From Allohoeflea poritis (lineage in GTDB: Bacteria; Pseudomonadota; Alphaproteobacteria; Rhizobiales; Rhizobiaceae), in the NCBI RefSeq assembly GCF_027889715.1, contig NZ_JAPJZH010000006.1, positions 186,001-250,000 of the forward strand: a DNA stretch of 64,000 nucleotides, in the 5' to 3' direction. The position numbers and the translations under genes were made by a program. Below are positions 8,112-17,768 of the stretch, piece after piece. The notes beneath the pieces are model-generated. The model saw nothing but the letters and a program-made list of their open reading frames with translations, was not told where the DNA came from and did not search any database. Each line of letters begins with the position of its first letter. The stretch's first letter is position 1.

Positions 8112-9269
8112 ATGAGCGGAAACGGAGCGATCTTGGCCAGTTTGTATTCCCCCTTCGAATTGCGCGGCGTCGCGTTCAAGAACCGCATCGCGGTCTCGCC
8201 GATGAGTCAGTATCGATCCGTCGACGGGTATGCCAACGACTGGCACATGGTGCATCTGGGGCGTTTCGCCATGGGCGGCGCGGGCCTCGTCTATGCGGAA
8301 GCGACCGCCGTGGAAAAAGACGGCCGCAGGACGCATGGCGATCTGGGGCTGTGGGAGGATGCGCAGATCGATTCCCTGCGACCGATCGCACGGTTCATCG
8401 AGCGCGAAGGGGCTGTGCCCGGCATCCAGCTTGGCCATGCGGGCCGCAAAGCGTCGGAGCGCCGTCCGTGGCATGGCGAAACGCCGGTCGACGATGAGGA
8501 TGTCGCCTCGCGCAACGAAGCGCCGTGGCAGGCAATCGCACCATCCCCTCTTCCATACGCCGATGGCTGGCCGGCACCGGACGAGATGTCGGAGGACGAT
8601 ATTCGGCGGGTCATCCGCTCTTTCGGGGACGCGGCCCGCCGCTCGCGGGAAGCCGGTTTCAGGATGATCGAAGTCTATGCGGCGCACGGATTTCTTGTGC
8701 ATCAGTTCCTGTCACCGATATCGAACCGGCGTCAGGACGGCTGGGGCGGAAGTCCTGAAAATCGCAGACGGTTCGCGACGGCTGTCGCCCGCTCGATCCG
8801 GGCCAACTGGCCGGAGGACTATCCGCTTGCGTTTCGCCTGTCGGCGACGGACTGGCTCGATGGCGGGATCGAAATCGACGAGACCGTGGCGACTGCGAGA
8901 GCGCTGAAGGCCGAGGGCGTCGACATGATCGACTGCTCGACCGGCGGTATCGGCGGCAAGGAACGCCCGCGCCGGATGGTCATCGAGGAGGGCTTCCAGA
9001 CCCCTTTCGCGGAGCAGGTCCGCAGGGATGCCGAAATCGCCACCATGGCCGTCGGCTTCTTGTGGAACGCGGAGGCTTGTGCGGACATCATCGCGTCGGG
9101 AAAGGCCGACATGATCGCAATGGCCAGGGAACTGCTGGACGATCCGAACTGGCCGCTGCGCAACGCTGAAAAGCTCGGAGCTGATGAAAATCATGCGATG
9201 TGGCCCATCGAATCGGGCTGGTGGCTTATGAAACGCGAACGCCTGTTAAAGAAACTCGGCCTTCGCTAG
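8112..9269 (+). CDS. NADH:flavin oxidoreductase, Old Yellow Enzyme family (YqjM-like) with altered active site
   Basis: 385-residue FMN-dependent TIM-barrel protein of the ene-reductase family. It follows YqjM/NamA along its length: KNRIAVSPMSQY near residue 32, GIQLGHAGRKA at 105-114, AAHGFLVHQFLSP at 190-202, the GWGGSPENRRRF loop, and a C-terminal region with AMARELLDDPNWPL. Three positions differ from YqjM: Cys26 is Ser32, His164 is Tyr189 and Tyr169 is Phe194, while His167 and Tyr28 are kept (His192, Tyr34). The substrate pocket and redox potential are therefore likely changed. I start at 8112 (MSGNGAI); ATGs at 8076 and 8091 are in frame. Reduction of activated alkenes is known for the family; the real substrate is unknown. 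Confidence 0.87.
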   Translation: MSGNGAILASLYSPFELRGVAFKNRIAVSPMSQYRSVDGYANDWHMVHLGRFAMGGAGLVYAEATAVEKDGRRTHGDLGLWEDAQIDSLRPIARFIEREGAVPGIQLGHAGRKASERRPWHGETPVDDEDVASRNEAPWQAIAPSPLPYADGWPAPDEMSEDDIRRVIRSFGDAARRSREAGFRMIEVYAAHGFLVHQFLSPISNRRQDGWGGSPENRRRFATAVARSIRANWPEDYPLAFRLSATDWLDGGIEIDETVATARALKAEGVDMIDCSTGGIGGKERPRRMVIEEGFQTPFAEQVRRDAEIATMAVGFLWNAEACADIIASGKADMIAMARELLDDPNWPLRNAEKLGADENHAMWPIESGWWLMKRERLLKKLGLR

Positions 9270-9281
9270 GCGTCCCGCGGT

Positions 9282-9989
9282 TCACAACGCCGTGCCATGC
9301 TGGTCGCGAGTCACCAGCCGGAAACTGTCGGCGGGATGAACGAGCCGGACATGGGTGACGGCGGCATCGGACAGCCAGGTGGTGCGCTCGATGACGAAGA
9401 CGGGCTCGCCCTCGCCCAGATTGAGATAGTCGCTTTCCTTCGGCTCCGGCCGGGCGGCCCGGAAAACATGCTCGGCGTTGGTATAGGGAATCTCACGCAG
9501 CAGCCACTCATTGGGGCTGAGCGTATCGAACGGCTCATGTCGCGCCTGCGGCACGGTTTCGAGGCTGATCCAGCGGTCCTCGATCTGGTAGGGCGCGCCA
9601 TCGGCGAAATGCAGGCTCAGCACATGGAGCAGCGTTTCCTCGCCCGACAAGCCCATCTCGGCGCGGACCTTTTGCGGCGGCACCTCCTCACTCCGGCCGA
9701 TCAGCAGATATTTGTAGCTGCCGCCGCGCTGCTCGATCTCGTGGCGCACGATCTGTATCTCGAAGACCGCATTGCGGGTCATGCGCTGCACCACACGGGT
9801 GCCGGCCTTGCGGCGGCGCTCGATCAGCCCTGAATCGGCAAGCGCCTGCATGGCGCGGTTGACTGTGACGCGGGTGCAGCCGAATTCGAGCGCCAGATCG
9901 GCCTCGGACGGCACCAGCGAACCAGGCGCCCATTCGCCGTCCTTGATGCGCTCAAGAAGGATGTTGTGGATGTCCTTGTAGGAGCGCAT
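9282..9989 (-). CDS. hutC: Histidine utilization repressor, GntR/HutC family
   Basis: 235 residues: GntR winged helix at the N-terminus (YKDIHNILLERIKDGEWAPG, then EFGCTRVTVNRAMQALADSG) followed by a UTRA ligand domain (QIVRHEIEQRGGSY, PYQIEDRWISLETVP). HutC represses hut genes and is released by urocanate, as known in pseudomonads. Its start abuts the hutF stop with no gap, so hutF and hutC form one transcript. A dyad between hutF and hutI is the probable operator, which would make the repressor autoregulated. Confidence 0.93.
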   Translation of the reverse strand: MRSYKDIHNILLERIKDGEWAPGSLVPSEADLALEFGCTRVTVNRAMQALADSGLIERRRKAGTRVVQRMTRNAVFEIQIVRHEIEQRGGSYKYLLIGRSEEVPPQKVRAEMGLSGEETLLHVLSLHFADGAPYQIEDRWISLETVPQARHEPFDTLSPNEWLLREIPYTNAEHVFRAARPEPKESDYLNLGEGEPVFVIERTTWLSDAAVTHVRLVHPADSFRLVTRDQHGTAL

Positions 9990-11366
9990 CTAGAGCGATT
10001 CCATCAGTTGCACCATCGCGCTGCGGTAGCGTTGTACGACCCTGTCGCGGCCGACGTGCCGCCCTTCCCGCACGCAATGGCGGCCGGCCGACCAGACATC
10101 GCTGACAACGCCGTCGTCGGCGGCAAAGATCCAGCCGTCGAGAAGCTGATCGTCGCGCAGGCCGGCAAAGGCCAGGTGACGGGCATCGAGCGCGACGATA
10201 TCGGCGAACCGCCCGGCTTCCAGCACCCCGCTGTCGCGTCCGATGGCCCGGGCACTACCTGCGGCCGCCCGCTGGAACAGGTTCCGCCCGGTCGAGACGC
10301 CCTGCCCGGCCAGGACGTTGCGCGCCTTGTGCCTCAGGCGCTGGCTGTATTCGAGCTGGCGCAGCTCCTCCGACAGGGAGATGCGGATATTGGAATCGGA
10401 GCCGACGCCGAACCGGCCGTCAGCGGCAATGAAATCGCGCGCATTGAATGTGCCGTCGCCGAGATTGGCCTCGGTGATCGGGCAAAGGCCGGCAACGGCG
10501 CCCGAAGCGGCGAGGCCGCCGGTTTCGGCGTCCTTCATCTGCGTTGCGTGGATCAGGCACCAGCGCCGATCAATGCCGGCCTCCCCGAGCAGCCACTCGA
10601 CCGGGCGTGCACCGAGCCAGGCTTCGATCTCCGCCACCTCGCGGTCCTGCTCGGCGACATGGATGTGGACCGGCCCGTCGGAGAATACGCCGGCAACCTG
10701 CCTCATCTGATGTGGATCGGTCGCCCGCAAAGAATGCGGCGCGACGCCGATGGCGCAATCGGCGGGCAGTTCGCGCAGCAGCCCCGCCCTCGCGGCGGCA
10801 TGCAATCTTTCGAACCGCTCACTGTCGCAGCCGAATCGAAGCTGGCCGCCGGCAAGCGGTTTTTTGCCGGCGCCGCCATAGGTGTAGAGCACCGGCAGAT
10901 GCGTCAGGCCGATTTGCGTTTCGGCGGCGGCGACAAAGATCCGCTCCGAGGTCTCGGCGATGTTGTCGTAGGCTCCGCCGCCCGGACGGTGATGGACATA
11001 ATGGAACTCGCCGACCGAGGCATAACCGGCCTCCAGCATTTCGACATAGACAAGCGCTGCAATCGCCTCGATCTGGTCCGGCGTCAGCACGTCGAGAAAC
11101 CGGTACATGAGTTCCCGCCAACTCCAGAAATCATCATCTGTTGCCGAGCGGTATTCCGTCATGCCGGCCATGGCGCGCTGAAATGCATGGCTGTGCAGAT
11201 TGGCCGGCGCCGGGAGCAGGATGCGGTTTCCGAGATTCATATCCCGCGCCTCCGGCGCTGCGTCCCGGACGACATTTTCGATGCGGCCATCGGCGCCGAT
11301 TGTTATGCGGACATTGCTTTGCCAGCCTTCGGCAAGCAAAGCGCGTTCTGCAAAAAGCGCGGTCAT
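9990..11366 (-). CDS. hutF: Formimidoylglutamate deiminase
   Basis: 458-residue amidohydrolase that converts N-formimidoyl-L-glutamate to N-formyl-L-glutamate and ammonia in the cytoplasm, the fourth step of the five-step histidine pathway. The metal motif is H58-S-H60 in LPAPANLHSHAFQRAMAGM, a hallmark of HutF; HPVPVLY-type and HIHVAEQ metal regions follow, with VGSDSNIRISL near the C-terminus. The start has a GGAG ribosome site seven bases upstream. It is divergent from hutI across 81 bases. Presence of HutF together with HutG means this bacterium uses the formylglutamate branch. Confidence 0.95.
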   Translation of the reverse strand: MTALFAERALLAEGWQSNVRITIGADGRIENVVRDAAPEARDMNLGNRILLPAPANLHSHAFQRAMAGMTEYRSATDDDFWSWRELMYRFLDVLTPDQIEAIAALVYVEMLEAGYASVGEFHYVHHRPGGGAYDNIAETSERIFVAAAETQIGLTHLPVLYTYGGAGKKPLAGGQLRFGCDSERFERLHAAARAGLLRELPADCAIGVAPHSLRATDPHQMRQVAGVFSDGPVHIHVAEQDREVAEIEAWLGARPVEWLLGEAGIDRRWCLIHATQMKDAETGGLAASGAVAGLCPITEANLGDGTFNARDFIAADGRFGVGSDSNIRISLSEELRQLEYSQRLRHKARNVLAGQGVSTGRNLFQRAAAGSARAIGRDSGVLEAGRFADIVALDARHLAFAGLRDDQLLDGWIFAADDGVVSDVWSAGRHCVREGRHVGRDRVVQRYRSAMVQLMESL

Positions 11367-11393
11367 GGGCGCTCCAAATTCGTTGACATAATT

Positions 11394-11415
11394 TTATTAT
11401 GAATATACATAATAA
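11394..11415. promoter_or_regulatory. Probable HutC operator between hutF and hutI
   Basis: Perfect dyad TTATTATG / CATAATAA around the centre AATATA, 22 bases, in the 81-base divergent region. A TTGACA hexamer lies at 11383-11388, so a protein bound here would cover a hutI promoter. A TATA-centred A/T dyad is in keeping with known HutC sites. Binding by this HutC is inferred from position. Confidence 0.65.
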
Positions 11416-11447
11416 TCATCGTAAGCCAATAGCGAAAGTGTTCCATC

Positions 11448-12644
11448 ATGGCCGGGTATGTCCTTGCAAACGCCTCCGTTGCGACCATGACCGATGGTTA
11501 CGGCCTTGAGGAAGATGGCGCATTGGCCGTTGAGGATGACCTCATTTCCTGGATCGGGAAACGTGATGAACTTCCTCATAAATATGCGAAATATCGAACT
11601 GAAAATCTTGAAGGCAGACTGATCACCCCGGCGCTGATCGACTGCCACACCCATATCGTCCATGGCGGCGACCGGGCGCGCGAATTCGAAATGCGGCTGG
11701 AAGGCGCGTCCTATGAGGCGATCGCGCGGGCCGGCGGCGGCATCGTCTCCACGGTCAGCGCGACACGCGAGGCCAGCGAGGCTGCCCTGCTCGATTCGGC
11801 ACTGGCGCGGGTCGATCACCTGATCGCCGAGGGCGTCGCGACCATCGAGATCAAATCCGGCTACGGGCTCGATATCGACACCGAACTTCGAATGCTGAAG
11901 ACGGCCCGGGCGATCGCAGGCATGCGGGACGTGCGGGTGCGCACGAGCTTCCTTGGCGCCCACGCGGTGCCGCCGGAATACAAGGACCGGGCGGATGCCT
12001 ATATCGACGAGGTGTGCCTGCCCGCGCTGGAGGCCGCGCATGCACAAGGGCTAGCCGATGCCGTGGACGGCTTCTGCGAGGGCATCGCCTTCTCGCCCGA
12101 CCAGATCGAGCGGGTCTTCAAACGGGCCCGCGAACTCGGCCTGCCGGTCAAACTGCACGCCGAACAGCTCTCCGATCTCGGCGGCGCGAAACTCGCGGCT
12201 CGTTACGGCGCCCTTTCCGCCGATCACCTGGAATATCTCGACGCCGAGGGCGTTGCCGCAATGAAGGCGGCGGGCAGCGTTGCCGTGCTGCTGCCGGGCG
12301 CCTTCTACACGCTGCGCGAGATGCAGATCCCGCCCATTGAACTCTTCCGCGACCAGGGTGTCGGCATGGCGATTGCGACGGACTGCAATCCCGGCTCATC
12401 GCCCCTCACCTCGCTGCTTCTGGCGATGAACATGGCCTGTACGCTGTTCCGCATGACGCCGGAGGAAGCGCTCGCCGGCGCAACGCGCGAGGCCGCGCGC
12501 GCGCTGGGGCTTGATGACACCGGCATCATAGCGACCGGCAAGAAGGCCGAGCTCGCCATCTGGGATGTGGCGCATCCGGCCGAACTTTCCTACCGCATCG
12601 GCTACAATCCGCTCTACCGGCGTATCGTAGGAGACCTTTCATGA
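11448..12644 (+). CDS. hutI: Imidazolonepropionase
   Basis: 398-residue amidohydrolase that opens the ring of 4-imidazolone-5-propanoate to give N-formimidoylglutamate, step three of histidine degradation. The metal pair is H67-T-H69 in [18 protein letters not shown], followed by the family-typical [18 protein letters not shown], the metal-binding KLHAEQL and the catalytic-region [11 protein letters not shown]. Length is normal for HutI (about 400). Its stop overlaps the hutH start by four bases. The start has only a weak ribosome site, but no better in-frame start is visible. Confidence 0.95.
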   Translation: MAGYVLANASVATMTDGYGLEEDGALAVEDDLISWIGKRDELPHKYAKYRTENLEGRLITPALIDCHTHIVHGGDRAREFEMRLEGASYEAIARAGGGIVSTVSATREASEAALLDSALARVDHLIAEGVATIEIKSGYGLDIDTELRMLKTARAIAGMRDVRVRTSFLGAHAVPPEYKDRADAYIDEVCLPALEAAHAQGLADAVDGFCEGIAFSPDQIERVFKRARELGLPVKLHAEQLSDLGGAKLAARYGALSADHLEYLDAEGVAAMKAAGSVAVLLPGAFYTLREMQIPPIELFRDQGVGMAIATDCNPGSSPLTSLLLAMNMACTLFRMTPEEALAGATREAARALGLDDTGIIATGKKAELAIWDVAHPAELSYRIGYNPLYRRIVGDLS

Positions 12645-14191
12645 GCGCCGTCGTCCTGCAGCCCGGTGACATGTCGCTGGCACAGCTTGAAGATATCTAC
12701 TGGCGCGAGGCGGAAGTGACGGTCGACCATTCCTGCCGCGCCGCCGTCGAGGCAGCGGCGAAGCTCATCGGCGAGACGGCGCGCGGCGAGGAGCCCGTCT
12801 ATGGCGTCAATACCGGCTTCGGCAAGCTCGCCAGCATCAAGATCGCGCCGCGCCATACTGCGACGCTGCAGCGCAATCTCATCCTTTCGCATTGCTGCGG
12901 TGTCGGACCGCCGATCCCCCGGCGCATCACGCGCGTGATGATGATCCTCAAGCTCCTATCCCTGTGCCGCGGCGCCTCCGGCGTGCGCTGGGCGTTGATT
13001 GAGCTTCTGGAAAAGATGCTGGAGCGGAAGGTAACGCCCATAATCCCGGCACAGGGCTCGGTGGGCGCGTCCGGCGACCTTGCGCCGCTTGCCCACATGA
13101 CCGCCGTCATGATCGGCGAAGGCGAAGCGGAGTATGACGGCAAGGTCATGCCGGGCGGTGCGGCACTCAAGGCAGCCGGGCTGGAGCCCGTCCCGCTCGG
13201 CCCCAAGGAAGGGCTGGCCTTCATCAACGGCACCCAGTTTTCGACCGCCTTCGCCCTTGCCGAACTTTTCGAGACCTGGCGCTGCGCCGAAAACGCGCTG
13301 CTGATCAGCGCCCTTTCCACCGACGCCATCATGGGTTCGACCGCGCCGACGCGGCCCGAGATCCACGCATTGCGCGGCCATCGCGGCCAGATCGAGGCGG
13401 CCGCCGCCATCCGCTTGCTGATGGATGGCTCGGAAATCCGGGAAAGTCACCGCGAGGACGACAGCCGCGTGCAGGATCCCTACTGCATACGCTGTCAGCC
13501 CCAGGTTACCGGCGCCTGTCTCGATCTTCTGCGCCAGGCGGGAACGACACTGGAAATCGAAGCCAATGCAGTGACCGATAATCCGCTGGTGATGACGGAA
13601 ACCGGGGACGTGATCTCCGGCGGCAATTTCCACGCCGAGCCGACGGCCTTCGCGGCCGACCAGATCGCGCTCGCCATTGCCGAGATCGGCGCCATTTCCC
13701 AACGCCGTATTGCGCTGATGGTCGATCCGACGCTCAGCTTCGATCTGCCGCCCTTCCTGACCCCGGAACCCGGTATCAATTCCGGACTGATGATCGCCGA
13801 GGTGACGAGCGCCGCGCTGATGAGCGAGAACAAGCAGCGCGCCAACCCCTGCTCCACCGACAGCACGCCGACCAGCGCCAACCAGGAGGACCACGTATCC
13901 ATGGCCGCGCATGGCGCGCGCCGCCTCGCCGACATGAACGACAATCTGGGCCGCATCCTCGGTATCGAACTGCTGTGCGCCGCCCAGGGGATCGAGTTCC
14001 GCGCGCCATTGAAGACCAGCGCGCCGCTGCAGGCGGCGATGACCGGGCTGCGCGAGCAGGTCGAAGCGCTGGGCGAAGACCGTTTCCTGGCCGGCGATCT
14101 GGAAAAGGCGGCCGTTCTGGTGCGCAACCGGTCGCTGGTGGACCGCTGCGGGATCGAACTCATGCCGCCCCTCGGCTCGGAGGCAGCGTGA
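12641..14191 (+). CDS. hutH: Histidine ammonia-lyase
   Basis: 516-residue cytoplasmic lyase that deaminates L-histidine to urocanate, the entry step. The Ala-Ser-Gly triplet that cyclises to the MIO cofactor is at residues 143-145 in [12 protein letters not shown]; the catalytic Tyr54 lies in [11 protein letters not shown], and [14 protein letters not shown] and [16 protein letters not shown] complete the active site. The ATG overlaps the hutI stop (ATGA), showing translational coupling. The stretch after [11 protein letters not shown] is less conserved than usual for the family but the frame is intact. Confidence 0.96.
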   Translation: MSAVVLQPGDMSLAQLEDIYWREAEVTVDHSCRAAVEAAAKLIGETARGEEPVYGVNTGFGKLASIKIAPRHTATLQRNLILSHCCGVGPPIPRRITRVMMILKLLSLCRGASGVRWALIELLEKMLERKVTPIIPAQGSVGASGDLAPLAHMTAVMIGEGEAEYDGKVMPGGAALKAAGLEPVPLGPKEGLAFINGTQFSTAFALAELFETWRCAENALLISALSTDAIMGSTAPTRPEIHALRGHRGQIEAAAAIRLLMDGSEIRESHREDDSRVQDPYCIRCQPQVTGACLDLLRQAGTTLEIEANAVTDNPLVMTETGDVISGGNFHAEPTAFAADQIALAIAEIGAISQRRIALMVDPTLSFDLPPFLTPEPGINSGLMIAEVTSAALMSENKQRANPCSTDSTPTSANQEDHVSMAAHGARRLADMNDNLGRILGIELLCAAQGIEFRAPLKTSAPLQAAMTGLREQVEALGEDRFLAGDLEKAAVLVRNRSLVDRCGIELMPPLGSEAA

Positions 14192-14994
14192 TGGATCCGG
14201 TCGAAATCGTCCGCGGCGACAGCCCCGTCATTCTCGGCCTGCCCCATACCGGCCTTTATGTGCCGGAAGCCATAGAGGCCGGTTTCAATCAGACCGGCAA
14301 GGCGCTGAGCGACACGGACTGGAACGTCCACCGGCTCTATGACGGCGTCCTGCCCGGCGCAACACAGGTGCGCGCCACGTTCCACCGCTATGTCATCGAC
14401 GCCAATCGCGACCCGAGCGGGCAAAGCCTCTACCCGGGTCAGAACACGACGGCGCTCTGCCCGCTGACCGACTTCGACGACAATCCGCTCTACCTGCCCG
14501 GCAAGGAGCCGGAGGCCGCCGAGATCGAGCGACGACTGGAGACCTTCCACGCACCCTACCACGCGGCGCTGGCGGAAGAGATCGAACGTATCCGAAACCG
14601 GCACGGCATCGCCATCCTCTATGACTGCCACTCGATCCGATCGGAGTGTCCGTTCCTTTTCGATGGCGTTTTGCCGGACTTCAATATCGGCACTAATGAC
14701 GGCGCCACCTGCGATCCGGAGATCGAGCGGATGACCGCCGAAATCTGTGCGCTGGCAGAGGGTTACACCAGCACGCTCAATGGCCGATTCAAGGGTGGCT
14801 GGACAACGCGCCACTATGGAAGACCGGAAACGGGTGTGCATGCGATCCAGATGGAACTGGCGCAAAAGACGCATCTGATGACCGAAAGCCACCCCTTCGA
14901 ACTCGACCCGTTGAAAGCCGGGCGACTGCGCGGCGTGCTTGCCACGATCCTGTCGTCGCTCGAACAATGGGCGCTTGAGCGGGCCGGAAGATGA
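14191..14994 (+). CDS. hutG: N-formylglutamate deformylase
   Basis: 267 residues. It hydrolyses N-formyl-L-glutamate to glutamate and formate, the last step of the pathway that uses HutF. The family pattern is present: LGLPHTGLYVP at the N-terminus, DTDWNVHRLYDG, RYVIDANRDPSG, LYDCHSIRSECP and a C-terminal VHAIQMELAQKTHL. The ATG overlaps the final base of hutH (TGATG), so it is coupled to hutH; the open frame upstream inside hutH is not coding. It is followed by a 79-base gap before hutU. Confidence 0.94.
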   Translation: MDPVEIVRGDSPVILGLPHTGLYVPEAIEAGFNQTGKALSDTDWNVHRLYDGVLPGATQVRATFHRYVIDANRDPSGQSLYPGQNTTALCPLTDFDDNPLYLPGKEPEAAEIERRLETFHAPYHAALAEEIERIRNRHGIAILYDCHSIRSECPFLFDGVLPDFNIGTNDGATCDPEIERMTAEICALAEGYTSTLNGRFKGGWTTRHYGRPETGVHAIQMELAQKTHLMTESHPFELDPLKAGRLRGVLATILSSLEQWALERAGR

Positions 14995-15073
14995 GGCCGA
15001 CATGCGCGCCGGATCGCCGAGAGACCGTTAACTTCATCCTGCCGAAGACGCAGTAAATTCAAAGGGCACTGAC

Positions 15074-16747
15074 ATGACCGATCCCCGCCACAATATCCGC
15101 GACATCTTTCCGCCCACAGGCCCGGAGCTCAACGCGAAATCCTGGCTGACGGAAGCGCCGATGCGCATGCTGATGAACAATCTGCATCCGGACGTCGCTG
15201 AGAATCCGCATGAGCTGACCGTCTATGGCGGCATCGGCCGGGCGGCGCGCAACTGGGACGCCTTCGACAGGATCGTCGAGAGCCTCAAGTCGCTCGAGGA
15301 CAATGAGACATTGCTCGTTCAGTCCGGCAAGCCGGTCGGCATTTTCCGCACCCATGCGGATGCGCCGCGGGTGCTGATTGCCAATTCGAACCTCGTGCCG
15401 CACTGGGCCAACTGGGACCACTTCAACGCGCTCGATAAGAAGGGCCTGATGATGTACGGCCAGATGACGGCCGGCTCGTGGATCTATATCGGCAGCCAGG
15501 GCATCGTCCAGGGCACCTACGAAACCTTCGTCGAGGCTGGCCGCCAACACTTTGGCGGCGACCTGAAAGGCAAATGGATCCTCACCGGCGGCCTCGGTGG
15601 CATGGGCGGCGCCCAGCCGCTGGCGGCGACCATGGCCGGCGCCTGCCTGCTTGCCGTCGAATGCGACCCGGACCGGATCGATTTCCGTCTGCGCACCCGC
15701 TATGTCGACGAGAAAACGGATTCACTCGACGAAGCGCTTGCGATGATCGAACGCTGGACGGCCGCCGGCGAGGCGAAATCGGTTGGCCTGCTCGGCAACA
15801 CCGCCGACATCGTTCCCGAACTGGTGCGCCGCGGCGTGCGGCCCGACATGGTCACAGACCAGACATCGGCGCATGACCCGGTCAACGGATATCTGCCGCA
15901 GGGATGGAGCCTTGCCGAGTGGCACGAAAAGCAGAAGAACGATCCGAAAGCGGTGGAGCGAGCCGCACGCGCCTCCATGAAGGTCCATGTCGAGGCGATG
16001 GTGGAGTTCTGGAACCGCGGCGTCCCGACGCTCGACTATGGCAACAATATCCGCCAGGTCGCCTTCGACGAGGGCTTCAAGGATGCCTTCGCCTTCCCCG
16101 GCTTCGTGCCGGCCTATATCAGGCCGCTCTTTTGCCGCGGCGTCGGCCCGTTCCGCTGGGCGGCGCTGTCGGGCGATCCGGAGGACATCTACCGGACCGA
16201 TCAGAAGGTCAAGGAACTGATCCCGGACGATCCGCACCTGCACAACTGGCTCGACATGGCGCGCGAGCGTATCGCTTTTCAGGGCCTGCCGGCGCGCATC
16301 TGCTGGGTCGGCCTCGGCCAGCGTGACCGGCTGGGCCTTGCCTTCAACGAGATGGTGAAGAATGGCGAGTTGAAGGCGCCCGTCGTGATCGGCCGCGATC
16401 ATCTCGATTCCGGCTCCGTCGCCTCGCCCAACCGGGAAACCGAAGCGATGAAGGACGGCTCGGACGCCGTCTCCGACTGGCCGCTGCTCAATGCTCTGCT
16501 CAACACCGCCTCCGGCGCGACCTGGGTCAGCCTGCATCACGGCGGCGGCGTCGGCATGGGCTTTTCCCAGCACGCCGGCATGGCGATCTGCTGCGACGGC
16601 ACCGACGCGGCCGCAGAGCGCATCGCAAGGGTTCTGTGGAACGACCCGGCCACCGGGGTCATGCGCCACGCCGATGCCGGCTACGACATCGCCATTGACT
16701 GCGCGAAGGAGAACGGGCTGAGACTGCCGGGAATCCTGGGGGACTGA
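15074..16747 (+). CDS. hutU: Urocanate hydratase (urocanase)
   Basis: 557-residue NAD+-dependent hydratase converting urocanate to imidazolonepropionate, step two of histidine degradation. Clear urocanase blocks include [56 protein letters not shown] (NAD-binding), [14 protein letters not shown] and the C-terminal [16 protein letters not shown] with a cysteine pair just after it. Length matches the family. It is the final gene of hutIHGU, 79 bases after hutG; no separate promoter is evident in that gap. Confidence 0.96.
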   Translation: MTDPRHNIRDIFPPTGPELNAKSWLTEAPMRMLMNNLHPDVAENPHELTVYGGIGRAARNWDAFDRIVESLKSLEDNETLLVQSGKPVGIFRTHADAPRVLIANSNLVPHWANWDHFNALDKKGLMMYGQMTAGSWIYIGSQGIVQGTYETFVEAGRQHFGGDLKGKWILTGGLGGMGGAQPLAATMAGACLLAVECDPDRIDFRLRTRYVDEKTDSLDEALAMIERWTAAGEAKSVGLLGNTADIVPELVRRGVRPDMVTDQTSAHDPVNGYLPQGWSLAEWHEKQKNDPKAVERAARASMKVHVEAMVEFWNRGVPTLDYGNNIRQVAFDEGFKDAFAFPGFVPAYIRPLFCRGVGPFRWAALSGDPEDIYRTDQKVKELIPDDPHLHNWLDMARERIAFQGLPARICWVGLGQRDRLGLAFNEMVKNGELKAPVVIGRDHLDSGSVASPNRETEAMKDGSDAVSDWPLLNALLNTASGATWVSLHHGGGVGMGFSQHAGMAICCDGTDAAAERIARVLWNDPATGVMRHADAGYDIAIDCAKENGLRLPGILGD

Positions 16748-16786
16748 CGGGGAGTCGGCTGCAGTCGAACAGGCTGGTCGGTTAAT

Positions 16787-16803
16787 GCGGAGGCTGCCTC
16801 CGC
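16787..16803. terminator. Small hairpin between convergent genes
   Basis: GCGGAGG and CCTCCGC form a seven-pair stem with a CTG loop, directly abutting the stop codon of the following minus-strand gene. There is no run of T on either strand, so it is at best a weak or Rho-aided end for hutU and its convergent neighbour. Confidence 0.35.
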
Positions 16804-17625
16804 CTAACCCTGCTTCACTTCCTCGATGCGCGCCAGCGCTTCTTCCCTGGTCGCCACGATATTGGGATTGAAATCGTCCGTAAGGGCTCGTTCTTCGATT
16901 TCCGCCCTGGTTTTCTCATTCGGATCGAACCGAACGGTTCCGAGCGAGTATGAAATGTTCAGCCGCTCGCCGCGAACCGCCCAACTGTGCCAGGCATCGG
17001 GAAGGATCTCGGTCCCCTTGTAGTTGACCATGAAGTACCATTTTTGATTGGTCGCCGAGATCTGCCTGTCGATCTCGTCATAGAAGGCGTTCACATCGGC
17101 ACTTCTGGCGAAAACGCAATCGGAAAAATCGACTTCCATGATCTGCAGATCGGGATGGAAGATCACGCGCTCGGAGATTTGCCTTGTCTCTTTCGGGAGC
17201 GAAGGAACCAGCCTTTGTTCGAATTCATCATCCGGGATTTCGCTGCGCAATTGCGCCAGATAGGCAAGGGCATCGTCGCGCGTTCGGAAAAGGTTCGGGT
17301 CGAATTTTTCCTGTCTCGCGCTTTCCAGGATTTCATCGCTGGTGTCGCCTGTCGCGGCATAGCGCGCACTGCCCAGCGAATAGGCCAGATTGACCATCTT
17401 CCCGCGATGGGCAAAGGCAATCCAGGCTTCCGACATGATCCGGCAGTTCTGGTAGTTCACGAGAAAGAACCACTTTTTTCCGGTTTCGTGCAATTTGCGA
17501 TCGATCGCGTCATAGGCGTTGTGAACCTTTGACGACACGTCGAAGGTCATGTTCGAAAAATCGACCTCCATGACCTGGTTTTCGGCGTGAAATGTGACAC
17601 GATCTTCGAATGCGTTTGCGCCCAT
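16804..17625 (-). CDS. Conserved protein made of two tandem copies of one domain
   Basis: 273 residues with a plain internal duplication: residues about 8-128 and 152-270 align throughout (QVMEVDFSNMTF with QIMEVDFSDCVF; KKWFFLVNYQNCRIMSEAW with QKWYFMVNYKGTEILPDAW; MVNLAYSLGSARY with RLNISYSLGTVRF; KFDPNLFRTRDDALAYLAQL with DFNPNIVATREEALARIEEV). The alternating strands and helices recall STAS/SpoIIAA-like folds, but I do not recognise the family with confidence. No signal peptide or membrane helix is visible, so it is probably cytoplasmic. It is a single gene, convergent with hutU, with no informative partner. Confidence 0.75.
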   Translation of the reverse strand: MGANAFEDRVTFHAENQVMEVDFSNMTFDVSSKVHNAYDAIDRKLHETGKKWFFLVNYQNCRIMSEAWIAFAHRGKMVNLAYSLGSARYAATGDTSDEILESARQEKFDPNLFRTRDDALAYLAQLRSEIPDDEFEQRLVPSLPKETRQISERVIFHPDLQIMEVDFSDCVFARSADVNAFYDEIDRQISATNQKWYFMVNYKGTEILPDAWHSWAVRGERLNISYSLGTVRFDPNEKTRAEIEERALTDDFNPNIVATREEALARIEEVKQG

Positions 17626-17768
17626 ATCGCCCTCCAGCGCGGAAAAACTTCGGCGCTGTTACCTACCGCTGCCGGGGGTTCAATACCAGCCTCCGGTGCA
17701 TTGGAAATAAGTCCTACAACCAAGGGATAAGTTGGATAAGCGCACCCCTGACCATGGGGAAATGGGAC

